Assembly: GCF_003369915.1 (NCBI RefSeq)
Contig: NC_046677.1
Span: forward strand, 23,082,913-23,146,912
DNA length: 64,000 bases
From: Drosophila miranda
Taxonomy: Eukaryota; Arthropoda; Insecta; Diptera; Drosophilidae
Direction of reading: 5' to 3'
Part shown: piece by piece, positions 1-11,385 of the stretch
Layout of the letters: every line of letters starts with the position of its first letter
How positions within the stretch are numbered: position 1 is the first letter of the stretch
The notes under the pieces: model-generated
Databases searched by the model: none
Told to the model about the DNA's origin: nothing
What the model saw: only the letters and a program-made list of their open reading frames with translations
Position numbers and translations under genes: made by a program

Positions 1-240
1 GTCATCCTGATATTTTAATACATAATTATCAATTCCCATGAGGTTATCGCAGAACTTCCTCATTTTACTTGGCATAGGTAGTTTGCGTTGTACCACATAT
101 ATTATGGGGGGGGGCCTTACTCCTTCGGTTCATTAGTTCTGCCATACTAGCAGGAATTCAATTCTTTGAACTTGGTTAACAACGCACTAGATAACAAAAA
201 TCCAAATTTAAATTTGGTTTGGTTTTTTTATTTCTGAATT

Positions 241-2620
241 TTATTGAATTTTTCTGCAATTTTTCTGATTTTTTCCTTTTGTTTTTGTGATGTGTTCGAC
301 TGATCGAACGGAAGCGTGCAACTGCTGCTTCCAATACTCCCACATAATCAAGTAGGATAGGTCGTTGAACTTTGAGTTCTCGTTCTCGGCCTTCACATCG
401 GCATCGAGCTCGTCCACGTCGACGCCTGCTGCCGGCCGTGGCTTCGCATCAGCTTCCTCGATTGAAGCTTCAGAAACTAACTGAACGATTAATAAAGAAA
501 ATACACCCACTACGCGTGTTATAAAAGAAACATCGTTCTCATCAAAATCTGTGATATGGGTGGCATACTCGAATCGGACTTTCCGCATCTCTTTTAATTG
601 TCAGCGTCATTGTTTCTGACTCATTTGAATTAATTTTATATAGTGCCAATGTAGCTATGTTGGAGGAAAGCTTATTTCCACCGTTGCTTTAATATTATCA
701 AACTCCGGTGGATAATGTGGATTTATTAAACCCGTGGATGAACCATCCCACCTGGCACTTACAGTGACGTTTCAAATATTCATATTTTTGTTTAGGTCGT
801 ACTGTTTTAAAGGAACAGATCGCTCCAACCGAGCTGCTCTTCTCCTTGCCCGTGCCAGTCTTCTTTTTCGGCAATAATAGCTTCCTTCGCCTTCCCAGAC
901 CTCATCACCATCCCCCCATACCTGTCTGCGTTGCTGTCATCCCATCCATACCTGGCCCCATCCCCATACCTGGACCCATCCCTTAACCTTGACCCATCCC
1001 TATACCGATCCCCATGCCTAAATTGGGCATGTTGTTCCAGGCGTTATTCATCTGAAATGAAAAAAATAATAAGCACACGAGGAAGAGGTGGTTTCCACCA
1101 TGTTTCGACCATAGGTTTTTTAAGAAAAACCTAAAAAACCGAGTTCGGGCCCCAAATATATACTCTGATCAGCCGCACACTTACTTTTAATTTGATTTAC
1201 AATCTTTGACTTTTCTCACCAGCTTGAGATGGACAATAAATAAAATTAAAGAGGAGACGAAATGAAAAATTATTAAATAGTTATCGAAAAAAACCATCGG
1301 TATCAACCGCATCTACCCATCGTACTTCCGCGACCAGACTACATAATTAATTTAAAAAAATTTCATTAATAAACTGTTTTGGAAGAAACTAATCTTCCGC
1401 ATCAGCAATCTTTTCTTTTCTAGCTAAGAAAAAGATGGTCGATCGGACAGTTTTGTTACTGTCTTCGGCAATTTCGGCCATATTTAATCAAACTACTTTA
1501 AGACTACTATTATCGGCAATTTCAGTCATGATAAAGGCATAATATAGCAAAAATGCCCACTACGCGTGTTATAAAATAAACATCGCCACATTTCTTGTAA
1601 TGCTTAGCCCCTTTGTTTCTAGGTGATTTGAATTTATTTTGGTACCCAACGGTGGGAGCTGCTCGTCTTCTTCCAGAAGGAAGTAAATGGAGCTTTGGAC
1701 ATCGGTTTCAACTTTGTCCATCTCCTTCTCCATTAGGAGCTGATCCACTAACTTCCTTCTTTTATGAATGGGCGCCTGTTTGACTGTGTCCAGTTGCTGT
1801 TTATGCTCGTTCTGCAAGGAGCTGATCACCTATTGAATGGATGTTGCAAATGGATTAGAAAGTTGAATAGAAGATCAACCACAAAAGATTACTTACTTTG
1901 TCATTACCGGAGGGAACAGCCACCTTTAGGTTGATGGACTGTTCCACCAACTGATGATGCGGTGGATCATCGCTCAATGACAACAGTGCTGTTGCTGCCT
2001 CCATTACGGGCTGATGCAAAGGCGAGGACATGGCCGAGATTTTTTGCTGCTGCTGTGCCGCCATATGCTGGGGATGCTGTTGTTGCTGTGGTGGCATCCT
2101 GGGACCCACTCCGACACTGGACGGCACCACCTTGGAACTGGAATGCTTGGAATGCACTTCGAATTCCATGTCTGATGACGACATGGACACGATGTGGGCC
2201 ACGGTGCCAGATAGTGCCTGAAATATGTCCGGCAAACTCTGGACGGGCGTCGTCAGCAGTTTACGCAGGATTGGCCAGGGTTGGCTGCGACTGACTCTTC
2301 GGCCAGCTGCTGCAACTGTCCTGCCGTCAGATTGAAGCACACAATTGAATTCATCTGCTTGTGGACGCGCATTTGCTACTGCATCTGTGGCGCTGTTGTT
2401 GTTGTTGCTGCTCAGGCAGCAGAACGGAATTTAGGTATTCCAGCATTTCTTTAACCATTTCTGGTGACCATTGCGGTGGCGCTGCGCTTGGCACATGCTG
2501 CATCGTCGGTGCCCCATTGACGCTCACTCCCACGCCTGGGGGATCTCCAAAGCCGACACCCTGCTGATCGGCTATATCGGATATATCCAAGGATATCCAT
2601 GTTGGCCCGGAGGACCACAA
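241..2620 (-). pseudogene. Decayed, partly duplicated intron-containing gene (unrecognised)
   Basis: I do not recognise the family. The minus strand holds coding-like pieces in different frames. At 2620-2351 there is a Gly/Pro-rich piece ending in a Gln run. At 2340-1893 there is a Gln- and Ser-rich piece that ends at a good donor (AAA|GTAAGT). After a short intron, a helical charged piece at 1829-1569 includes KRRKLVDQLLMEKEMDK. Around 1060-900 a Met/Gly-rich stretch is broken by stops. At 588-241 an acidic C-terminus-like ORF contains IMWEYWKQQL. The Gln run leads into stops unless the frame changes near 2370, and the ATG near 2600 is out of frame with the best-looking coding stretch. The segment around 600-640 plus 505-530 resembles 1560-1640, so part of the gene is duplicated. 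Retained intron and splice sites argue against a processed copy. It could still be a functional gene with unusual splicing, so pseudogene status is an inference. Confidence 0.45.
505..1640. repeat. Diverged direct duplication of a ~90-bp segment (505-650 and 1557-1640)
   Basis: Both copies share CACTACGCGTGTTATAAA, followed by related CATCG sequence, and then a diverged stretch around TTTGAATTWATTTT. The copy near 1557-1640 lacks about 50 bp present in the copy near 505-650. On the minus strand one frame reads INSN..ET in both copies, so the repeat comes from the coding part of the decayed gene. Confidence 0.6.
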
Positions 2621-2850
2621 TTGAAATTAATATTAAACGACATTTTCACACATTCACAAACAACAACACAACGCGACGCTTCGAAGAGATGAGAATGGGA
2701 TGTCTGCGAAAACTTTTGGCGGAGAAAGTACTGGGTCTCGTCTACAACTTACTTACAGCGGAAAAATTGGCGGGACCACCGGTTGCCAGCCCACGCGATA
2801 GCGGTGGGAGTCTGATTTTCATCGACGTTCAAGGGATATTCAAATATTAA

Positions 2851-3532
2851 AACTTTTCCACAAATCTGTTTCATTTATGAAGCCAGATCTACTGGATTTA
2901 TGGTTTAATAGGACGTATCTACAAAATGATTCTATATATATCTGTATTCCAACTGTGCAAATAGGCGAACCCCGGCGCGGAGAGTATATCCCGGCCTTAC
3001 TAAGCGGATGTTGACATTAAGCTTCCGGGGACATTTTTGCACTTTTGACAGCTTATTTTGAATCGACTTATCAAAATGTATATGAAGCTCGAATTCCCGC
3101 CTTCAGACCATCATATCTAATCGATAACACTTTTAAAATTTACAATGATCTCTTGAATGAATGAATGAATTTCCAAATTAATCTTTGACTAGTGTGTAGA
3201 CAGAAACTGATTATCAATTACACAATGCTTAGATTATTAATTTAAGTACATTCTACTTAATATGATGAATTTGCAACTAGTGCATGTTTGTCCCCATTGA
3301 TCTTGATATAAAGTGCCTCAATTTGTATAAGTGAATGTGATACCTATGATAAGATAATCAGAAATTCAGGATTGAAAGGATTTCGAAACTACAATGGTAG
3401 TTTTAAACGATTCTGTATAGAGCATTTAAGCTTGACTTGGGCATTAACGATTGTTTTCGTCTTTATATCTTAATGAAATCATTAGTATTAGAATTAAAGT
3501 GCTCAAAGTGTAGAAATGCTTTCAATGTTCGA
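2851..3532. other. Intergenic, AT-rich, no gene seen
   Basis: No coding signal. Positions 3055-3185 are similar to 5345-5480 on the other side of the Jonah gene (see findings). Confidence 0.5.
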
Positions 3533-3538
3533 TTTATT
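3533..3538 (-). promoter_or_regulatory. Polyadenylation signal of the Jonah gene
   Basis: AATAAA on the minus strand lies only about five bases after the stop codon, giving a very short 3' UTR. This is in keeping with compact digestive protease genes. Confidence 0.6.
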
Positions 3539-3543
3539 TAGAA

Positions 3544-4320
3544 TTAGTAGGAAATGCCAGTGTGATCACGGATCCAGTCCAAGTGGTAGGTGACACGCTG
3601 GAAGCCAGCGGGAGCTCCTGACTGGCAGCCGTTGCTGGAGACGAAGTTGCTGACACCGACCAGTTTGTTGCCGTCGTGTGTGACCAATGGGCCACCGGAG
3701 TCACCGCCGCAGATCGATTTGCCATCGACGGTCCGGGTGCAGATGATGTTATCTCCGACGGAGCCATAGGTCCAGCCGCACTCCTCGTTGTGAACGATCT
3801 GCAGATCGGCGCACTGGAGCCAGTCGGGCAGGGGACTGCCATCGTAGGTGCCGCCCCAGCCGCAGGCGACGGCCCACCATTCGTTGTAGTTGTTATAGCG
3901 ATCGTTGTAGCTGGGCAGCTCCACCTTATTGACCATGTGATAGAAGTCCACGTAGGGAATGCGGATCAGAGCGATGTCGGCGCTGTTGTGCTTGATGAAA
4001 TTGCCGTTGCCAACGGTGTGGGTGAACTGGGCGTTGGTACGCCACGTGGCACCGAAGTAGACGATCACGGAAGCAGCATCTCCGATGCAGTGCTCGGCAG
4101 TCAGGACCCAGTCGTGGGCGATGATGGAGCCACCGCACCACCAGCCGCCGCTGAAACCAAGTCCAACGGTGTACGGAGCCTTGCCCTCAGGAGCGGCATA
4201 ACCGTTGGTAACGCGTCCCTCGATCTTGCTGGACTTGGGCAAGTCCTTGATGAATACCTTCTCATCGAAGGCCGAGGCAGAGGCCACGGCCAAAGCCAGA
4301 ATAGTAATGAACACCTTCAT
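3544..4320 (-). CDS. Jonah-family secreted serine protease (Jon25B group)
   Basis: Single-exon gene of 258 aa, the normal Jonah length. I start it at the ATG at 4320 because the next residues form a signal peptide (MKVFITILALAVASASA); an ATG further upstream would place extra sequence before it. A short propeptide ends at KIEGR, and the mature enzyme begins VTNGYAAPEGKAPY. The trypsin-fold triad is intact: His77 in TAEHC, Asp115 in ADIALI and Ser208 in GGDSGGPLV. The residue six before the catalytic Ser is Ser202, which suggests a chymotrypsin-like S1 pocket. Jonah enzymes are midgut digestive proteases. A TATA box about 40 bp upstream and GATA sites further upstream fit gut expression. Which of the Jon25B paralogues it corresponds to cannot be settled here. 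Confidence 0.95.
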   Translation of the reverse strand: MKVFITILALAVASASAFDEKVFIKDLPKSSKIEGRVTNGYAAPEGKAPYTVGLGFSGGWWCGGSIIAHDWVLTAEHCIGDAASVIVYFGATWRTNAQFTHTVGNGNFIKHNSADIALIRIPYVDFYHMVNKVELPSYNDRYNNYNEWWAVACGWGGTYDGSPLPDWLQCADLQIVHNEECGWTYGSVGDNIICTRTVDGKSICGGDSGGPLVTHDGNKLVGVSNFVSSNGCQSGAPAGFQRVTYHLDWIRDHTGISY

Positions 4321-4360
4321 GTTGATGTCAGCACTTGCTTCTGCCATTTCGGCAGCGGTC

Positions 4361-4368
4361 TTTATATA
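4361..4368 (-). promoter_or_regulatory. TATA box of the Jonah gene
   Basis: TATATAAA on the minus strand lies 41 bp upstream of the start codon, giving a predicted very short 5' UTR. Confidence 0.75.
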
Positions 4369-4456
4369 CGCCGTCTCGGTGCCCAGGTTGTACCTTTCCC
4401 TATCTTTGATTGGTTCGTAAATATTCAAGCCTCAAGCCTCCCATAACGATGTCAGT

Positions 4457-4462
4457 GATAAG
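4457..4462. promoter_or_regulatory. GATA site upstream of the Jonah gene
   Basis: GATAAG sits about 90 bp upstream of the TATA box, and a second AGATAG-type site lies near 4400. Gut GATA factors (GATAe, serpent) are known to drive digestive protease genes. Use here is inferred from position only. Confidence 0.4.
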
Positions 4463-4589
4463 AGTTCAGAAGAAGCCACTTACCGTTACTTTCTCTGCAT
4501 CGTTCAGCTGCGATTTTAGTACACTTGAAGGGCTTCCATAGAACTAGACGTGCATCCTTTTATTATTCCCTATCCTAAAAAGTGCTACC

Positions 4590-5260
4590 CCATAAAGTGT
4601 ATGCAGTATACGAGTATACTAGGAAATCTATACATAATTGAAGCGAGGGGGAACGTTGTGACACGTTGCGGACACCGCAACTTTACATTTATACCCGATA
4701 CTTAGTCAGTATGGCTCTCCTCCGGCAGACGCCGCTAATATTAAACGACACGTCAAAGAGTGCGTGCGAGAGAGACAGAAAATCAGTCTGAGCGTGACGT
4801 CGGGCGCTGCGTAGCCACTGCAAATTGATTTGTTGCTTTTGGCTATACAAATTATCCGATCTGATCCAGATTCCGCAACCGGATAGATATGGTCATTCTC
4901 TATGATTGTGCGTTTTTAGTTTTCTCGAATCTGCAATATTGTGGATGCCACAGATTTTCGCCCTTTGTGGGGGCGGAAGTGGGCGGGGCAAAGTTTTGAA
5001 ATATACTTGTAGCAGTGACATATGGCAGAAGTCCGGATATAAAACAACGTTGCTCTAGCTCTTATAGTCTTTGAGCACTAGGTGCTGATAGGGACGGACA
5101 GACAGACACGGCTCAATCGACTCGGCTATTGATGCTGATCAAGAATATATGTATATACTTTATGGGGTCGAAAACGTTTCCTTCTGGACGTTACACATAT
5201 TCATTTTCACCACAAATCTAATATACCCCTATACTCATTTTGAGTATCGGGTATAAAAAG
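4590..5260. mobile_element. DINE-1/INE-1-like non-autonomous Helitron relic
   Basis: The element begins with TATACGAGTATACT-type sequence and ends with GAGTATCGGGTATAAA. Its interior carries hallmarks of the Drosophila INE-1/DINE-1 family: GATGCTGATCAAGAATATAT, CTTTATGGGGTCG, repeated GGACGGACAGACAG and the GTGGGGGCGGAAGTGGGCGG block. It has no ORF, as expected for this non-autonomous group (SGM and ISY elements of obscura-group flies are related). It lies between the Jonah promoter and a diverged copy of Jonah 3' flanking sequence. Exact ends are approximate. Confidence 0.8.
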
Positions 5261-6689
5261 AACAAAAAGATAATACTCAGTCCAAGCTGGCCTGCCTGCC
5301 AGGGTACTCAACAGTTCGATGATAGAAGCTAGAGATAGCCTTTCAGAGTTCTTTTTAATAGATTTATCAAAATTGTAAACTCATATTCGAGTTCTGACCA
5401 TCCTATCTAATCACCTACTTACGTTTTTAAAATTTACAATGTTCTCTCAATTTAAATGAGTTTTAGATTTGGTCTTAAATTAATTTACAGGAAATAATAA
5501 ATATGGTGATTAATTTTCTATGTGTGTGTGTTTCCCTTCATATTGATAAGCAGACAGAAATAAACAAACAAACAGTAAAAAGGTAGGAATATAGTGATAC
5601 CAGCTGATGACCAGATGGGCTCCAACAACAATTCAATAGAAGTGAATATAAAAGGGAGCCAGGAACCAGGGACATGGTAAACAATAATTGGTAGATAGAG
5701 GGCTAGTGATACTACTTAGAACACGCGTTATTTAGCCCAAACATTCTTCTATTTGAAGTTGAGTAAATATTCATTTTAGAACAGCACCAAATAAATAGTC
5801 GTAGTCGTATGAGCATTATTGCTCCATTCACTCACATGTCCTCATGTCCAACTGTTAATTGTGCTCTCGTATATTTATGTACATATATATCTTCAACTGT
5901 GAGCTAGAATCCTCCTTAACCCGTAAAATAAAAATAAGAAGAAAGATTCTCAACAGAAGGAACCAAATTGCTGTCTTATCTATTTGAAATCTATACATAT
6001 CTAGATTGGATCTAGATTTATATACAGAAAAGAAATCAAATGCATGAATAGGTACGAAGTCATTATTAATATTTCAAATCAGCTTGAAAAACAGAGCATT
6101 AATTTAAGGAAACAGCGGGAATACAAGGGTCCATACAATCTTTTGACAAGCAACAATATGGTTTCCGATCATATACAGTGAATAGAATTTCGGCGCAGTT
6201 GAGGAGAAAGATATCGTGGTCTTTTTTGGGTAATTCCGGCGGGTGATTCCGCTGTAGCAATGTTGGTCACTTCGTCCTCTCGGGAGGGATGTCCAAGGAT
6301 CAAAGATACTTCTCAAGTCATATATATCATGTTTTCTCCGTTATTTGTGGTCTGTTCCATGGCTGGAACGTAATTGGAACATGGTCGGTAATGCATATAA
6401 TGCAAATAAATAGATAATGCACCAGCTGCTGGCGCGATGCACATCTACAATATACTGTATGTGTACTGAACTCAAGCTGTTCACCAGTTTAAATAGAGGG
6501 GCGTTTAATAGGTTAAGAACGTTTTTCATCGATATATATCGCCGGGGGCTGGTGCGCAATTCATTAACAAACAATTGCACTATTAATAACATTGAAACAA
6601 ATACGAAGGCACAGCATTTATAAACACACAAGGCTACAACTATATGGATTGAGCCAAATTGCGTGTAATTGCTGAGAAATCTAACAACG
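5261..6689. other. Intergenic region with an orphan TATA box
   Basis: No coding ORF recognised. Positions 5345-5480 resemble 3055-3185. A canonical TATAAAAG lies at 5647-5654 without an ORF that looks real downstream. A DRE-like ATCGATATATATCG near 6528-6543 may belong to the HIT gene promoter. Confidence 0.4.
5647..5654 (+). promoter_or_regulatory. Orphan TATA box (TATAAAAG)
   Basis: A good TATA match in otherwise gene-free sequence. It may be the remnant of a lost gene copy or the promoter of a non-coding transcript. Confidence 0.3.
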
Positions 6690-7250
6690 ATGGCGACAGA
6701 TAATTGCCTTTTTTGCAACATTACCAGTGGCCAAGATGCCGCTACGAAACTAGAGATTGAAACGGACGAATTTGTTATTTTTCGAGACATTAAACCGGCT
6801 TCAACACACCATTACTTGGCAGTGCCAAAACAACATTATGCCAGCCTCAAGTCTTTGAACAAATCCCACGACGGATTGGGTAAGAATTTTTTTGCACATA
6901 AATACATAGTTATGTAATGGCATTAACAGCATTATCTCCTTTTCCTTTCAGTCACACGCATGGAAGAGGGCTTGAAAAGATTTTTGGAAGATAAAGGAAT
7001 AAATGAAACAGATGCATTGTTCGGCTTCCATTTGCCACCATTTATTACAGTCGGCCACCTACACATGCACGCAATTGCGCCTCGTTCGGAAATGGGCTTT
7101 TTCGCCAGAATGATGTTCAGGCCGTCAGCATGGTTCAAAACAGTACGTACATCCATATATTATATACATTTGCAGTTTTTAATATGTACCTATATTACTA
7201 TACAACAGACCAATGATGCGCACCTTTATCTTAGAAGCAAAGAAGAGTAA
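6690..7250 (+). CDS. HIT-domain adenosine nucleotide hydrolase, HINT3-like
   Basis: Three coding exons: 6690-6879, 6952-7142 and 7209-7250. They join in frame to a 140-aa protein. The junctions are TTGG|GTAAGA with TTTCAG|TC, and AACA|GTACGT with CAACAG|ACC. The sequence opens with the HIT-family zinc-type pattern CLFCNI. It continues with FRDIKPASTHHYLAVPK and ends near the histidine triad GHLHMHAIAP at residues 98-107 (His99, His101, His103). The spacing and the MFRPSAWF tail resemble HINT3, a nucleotide phosphoramidase that acts on adenosine 5'-phosphoramidates. It is short and probably cytosolic or nuclear; no signal or membrane segment is visible. Start chosen as the first ATG in frame with the family N-terminus. 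Confidence 0.9.
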
Positions 7251-7562
7251 CAACTGCTTTCCATACAAATATTTGTATTATAATGCTCATTCCCCCTTGT
7301 TCATCCTAAACAGTGATTATTTTAATGGTAGAAAATATAAAAGAAGCAAAGTTCCACAAAAGCAGAGCCAAAAATATACTTATATGTGAGCAACTTTACT
7401 GAATTAGAGAAATAGAGTTTATAATTTAAGCAGAAGAGAAAATTAAAGAACAGAAAAAAAAATAGAGTTTTTTCGGCGAGCCAGGAGCTGGAGTGGTGGC
7501 ATTGGACCGCTTAACGATCAGAAACTACAATTTAGGCTGCATATACTATACCTTAAAAATGC

Positions 7563-7568
7563 AATAAA
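7563..7568 (+). promoter_or_regulatory. Candidate polyadenylation signal of the HIT gene
   Basis: AATAAATAAA lies about 310 bp downstream of the stop codon. Confidence 0.45.
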
Positions 7569-8126
7569 TAAACTACTTTGATTTGTTTGTTGTTTATTTT
7601 GGTTGGAAAGAGAGCAACAATGAAATAATTGAGAGAGGAATAATCATTGTGAAAGCCAAAAAGAGAGAGCGGAAGAGAGCCCTCAGCATATTTGTGTGTT
7701 TTTGCGGTTTTCATATGTTGCCATCATTTGATTCCATTTTCCATTTCGTTTTGTTTTAGTTCTTCTGAACGTCGCGTGCTGCAGCTCTTGTTTGTGTTTT
7801 CAATCTATAGTATTATTAATATTTATTGTTTGTTAAATTGGTATGGATCGACATCACAGGCGCTCGTTAAGGAGTTCTGCAGGTATTTTTCTAATCAAAA
7901 TATAGTCGGTATACAGTTATACAGAAGTACAGTTAATGGCAAGCAGAAGCAAAGGTCAAGGTAATGCGGAAAATTCTGGTTTAGCTTGGCAACTCATAAA
8001 CAATTTCATATGTTTCCATTTTCCCCCTTCGCGCCACGAACCCCACAGCCATTCGTACAGACCTCTCCGGTCGAGAGAAAGAGTATTTTCTGCCCCTATA
8101 TATCGGAAAGAAAAATATCAGACACA

Positions 8127-8134
8127 TATCGATA
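8127..8134. promoter_or_regulatory. DRE (DREF-binding) motif
   Basis: Perfect palindrome TATCGATA, the core of the DNA replication-related element found in many Drosophila housekeeping promoters. It lies about 190 bp upstream of the promoter module at 8321. Confidence 0.55.
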
Positions 8135-8320
8135 GCATAAATTTGAATTCAAAAGTTTACGCAGTTTAGGTGAAATATACCGTGGTCTTATTTATGCAAA
8201 GATAAAAAATATTGTGATCCTACAAAAGTAATAATTATTAGTATGATTTTCTAAGATTGAGCTCAAGTTGTTATCCTGTTTAAATAAAGGGGGTTTAAGG
8301 AGGCTAAGTTAGTGTTTTCA

Positions 8321-8362
8321 TCGGCATATTTCGGTATATTTGCTCGATAAGTCCGGTCAACA
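8321..8362 (+). promoter_or_regulatory. Repeated housekeeping-promoter module upstream of the PP2C gene
   Basis: CGGCATATTTCGGTATATTT is followed by GCTCGATAAGTCCGGTCA. The mts promoter has the same order: CGGTATAT copies, GGTATATTTGATCGATAAG, then TCCGCGGTCACACT. I infer a shared core-promoter module; the Motif 1 core is incomplete here (GGTCAACA). Confidence 0.5.
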
Positions 8363-9090
8363 AGTGCTGCGGGTTTGTTTTCTATTTAAATCAATTAAAA
8401 CGAAAGCGAAACGAACTAAAAACGTGTATTAACTCGGCATTGTTTTCGACCAGACCAACTGCTGCAGTGCGTGGTAAATATTTATTGCGACACATAAATG
8501 CAGACACACACACGCACAAACATATGACAGATGTGCGACGTGCTTGAATAAAATACATATAGACGACTCGCACACAAACACACGCAGGCACATATACACG
8601 TAGTGCGGATGTTCTGATTTTATGCAAGAAATCGAGCTATAATAAGAATCTGAAAATATATTAAAAATATAATGCCAAAGAAAGCAGGCGAGCAACGAGC
8701 ACGACAAATAATGACAGAGGGAAAAAACGAAAAGCGTCTGTAAGCAACAGCAAAAAGGGACAGGAACGATACGTAAAACAAAACGGGAACAGACACAGGC
8801 AGCGCAGCGAAAAATAATAAAAATTCATAAGAAAAACTGATATAGCAGATCCGATTCAATTCGAATTGATTCGACCCGGCTGACGTGCAGCGCCAAGTGT
8901 TTCTTTCGAGTACGTTTTCGCAATGGTTTTTAAATGGTTTCTTTATTAATCTGTGGTGTTCCTCTTCATTTCATCCCTCCTCCTCCTCCTTCCAATGCAT
9001 CCTCATAGCTGATTCAATCGCTTACACGGGCCCAAATCATCTGCGACCTACATCTGAGAGACAGCAGCAGAAGCAGCAGCAGCCCTTCCC

Positions 9091-10942
9091 ATGGACGACG
9101 AACTGGAAGATAAGGTGTTCTATCAGACATACGTTTCCCACATGAAAATCCTTTCGAAATTTGCGGTGGGCTTCTCCTCCATCAATTCCCCACTGGCCTA
9201 CATATGGAAGCTGTGCCGCCTTTATGTCCTCCGGCCGGAGGTGATGTTCTTCGGCCTCATTCTGTTTATCTTGTTGGTCTGTTTGCAAACGTTAGATGTG
9301 TGGAGTCGCAGCATTCTGGGACGCTTCCAGGCCTCGTTTGGCCGCCAGAAGGCCGCCAAAATGATGGAGATGTCGGCCATGGCCGGCGACCATCAAAGCT
9401 GGGAGGAAGTTAAGCAGCAAAGCTCAGCCTTTGCTGTGCTCGGACGCAGACCACGCATGGAGGATAGGTAAGCACATGCAGCACATCAGTCCTTCAAGCT
9501 AATCCCTCTTTTTGTTTCCCAGATTCATTCTTGAGGAGAACATCAACAACAACACTGGCGTCTCCTTCTTTGCGGTCTTCGATGGCCATGGCGGAGAGTT
9601 TGCCGCTGATTTTGCCAGGGATGTGCTGGTGAAGAATATCTACAACAAAGTGATTGAGATGTCCAAGCTGTTGAAGACCGAATCTGGTCCGGGAAACTAT
9701 GACAAGAGTCCCTATCTGGCTCGCAAACAGAGCGGCCGCAAGGATACCGCCAACAAGGAGAACACAGAGCCCGGCGCTGCATCCGTTTCCCGTCGCGACA
9801 GTCTGCGCAAGGCCCACAGCACCACGGCCGATTGCAGTGCCCTGAAGCAGAAGACAACGGAGGCCTCCATTGCCGACATTTACACGGCACAGCTGAATGT
9901 GGCGATGCGGGCCAGCGGCAATGCGGCGGCTATGGGCTCTTCGTTTCTGAACAACAATAATAATGCACAGAATGGGGGCGCAAACGCTCCGCCGCCCGAA
10001 CTCGAGGCCAAGTGCTATATCGAGAACGGACGCATCAACTTCGGGAAGCTCATCACAGACGAGATCCTGTCCGCCGACTACAAGCTGGTGGAAAAGGCCA
10101 AACAAACGGTAAGTTGTAGTAGACCTCAGAAATGTCGTTTAGTCTGTTGATTCCGTTTTTAGACCAACATTGCAGGTACCACAGCCTTAATAGCCATTGT
10201 TCATGGCACTAAACTGATTGTCGCTAATGTGGGTGACTCTCGGGGCGTCATGTACGACTCGCGTGGTATAACCATACCGCTGTCTTTTGACCACAAGCCC
10301 CAGCAGGTGCGTGAGCGTAAACGGATACACGATGCCGGTGGGTATATTTCTTTCCGTGGGGTTTGGCGCGTGGCCGGAGTCTTGGCCACATCGCGTGCAA
10401 TGGGAGATTATCCGCTGAAAGATAAGGTTCGTAGGAAATGATGCTCATCAAATGATTATGGAGCTCTAATCTTGAATGGGGTTTTTCTCTCCATATAGAA
10501 CCTAGTGATTGCCACGCCTGACATACTGACCTTTGAGTTGAACGATCACAAGTGAGTGCCACGAACCAGAAGCACACAGATTATGACGGATTCTTGTCAA
10601 CCTAATTCCTTACTTCCGCATTCCAGGCCCCGCTTTCTGATACTTGCTTCTGATGGGCTCTGGGATATATTCAGCAACGAGGAGGCCTGCATCTTTATCC
10701 AAGACCACCTCAAGGAGTCGGACTATGGGGCCAAGTCCCTCACAATGGAGTCGTACAAGCGGGGCTCCGTAGACAACATAACCGTCGTGGTGATTGTCTT
10801 CAGGAATGATGTCTACAAAATTGGCGGGACATCGGCTGGCAAGGTGGCAGACACTCCTGCCGCTGCTGCTGCTGCTCAACCGTTGACCAAATCCCCGTCC
10901 GTTGCTGCTGTGCAACGCTCGAATTCAATCAAAACCAAATGA
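9091..10942 (+). CDS. CG7115: PP2C-type Ser/Thr phosphatase with N-terminal membrane anchor (PPM1L-like)
   Basis: Five coding exons: 9091-9467, 9523-10108, 10163-10426, 10499-10551 and 10627-10942. They join in frame to 531 aa. A hydrophobic segment at residues 50-68 (EVMFFGLILFILLVCLQTL) should anchor it in a membrane, as in mammalian PPM1L at the ER. The PP2C domain follows with metal and catalytic motifs in order: RRPRMEDR, FAVFDGHGGEFAADFA, GTTALIAI, VANVGDSRGVMYD, HKPQQVRERKRI, ATSRAMGDY, ASDGLWD and DNITVVVI. An insertion of roughly 120 residues rich in Ala, Asn and Ser separates the first motifs from GTTA. PPM1L dephosphorylates stress-kinase pathway proteins and the ceramide transporter in mammals; the fly role is inferred. 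The CG7115 assignment is from memory and less certain than the family. Confidence 0.93.
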
Positions 10943-11385
10943 GGAAGAAGCCCCCAGAGTGCCTGCTAAGAGTTATAGGAATCTTTAGCTTTCCCCCTTG
11001 CCTTGCCCTGCGCTCCACTTCCCCGTCCCTCCATCCAAAATATCTAGTTAGGCGAGATGTAAAATTCGTTTGTTAAATGTTAAATGAATCCAAAGGCAGC
11101 ACCACAAACATCACACCATCACACCACCACACTATCCGAATCACACATGCACACGGAATAGGAGAAAAGGTTCCTTTTCGAATCCCATTTAAGGTTGTTC
11201 CATTAGTCAAATGTTGTTTTCGCATCCTCCCACCAGCACCACATTGCCCCTGTACTTTGTTTCTAACCACACACACGCATACACAAACACGATACACCAC
11301 ACCCATTGTCGGACGTAATTATTTATTTAAATTATTTGTTATACGATACTTGTAAAAATAGAAACATTTTCTAAAAGGTGTTTAA

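Larger units (their letters stand above)
7600..9090 (+). other. Presumed promoter and 5' UTR region of the PP2C gene
   Basis: No convincing ORF. It contains a perfect DRE (TATCGATA, 8127-8134), the GGTATATTT/TCGATAAGTCCG promoter module at 8321-8362, CA-rich sequence at 8500-8600, and sequence reading up to the CAG-rich leader just before the ATG at 9091. Confidence 0.5.

Noticed and set aside
3676-4446. Long plus-strand ORF opposite the Jonah gene
   Set aside because: Exact antisense of a clear protease; composition is a shadow of the real coding frame.
9494-10105. Minus-strand ORF over PP2C exon 2
   Set aside because: Antisense shadow of the phosphatase exon; no domain.
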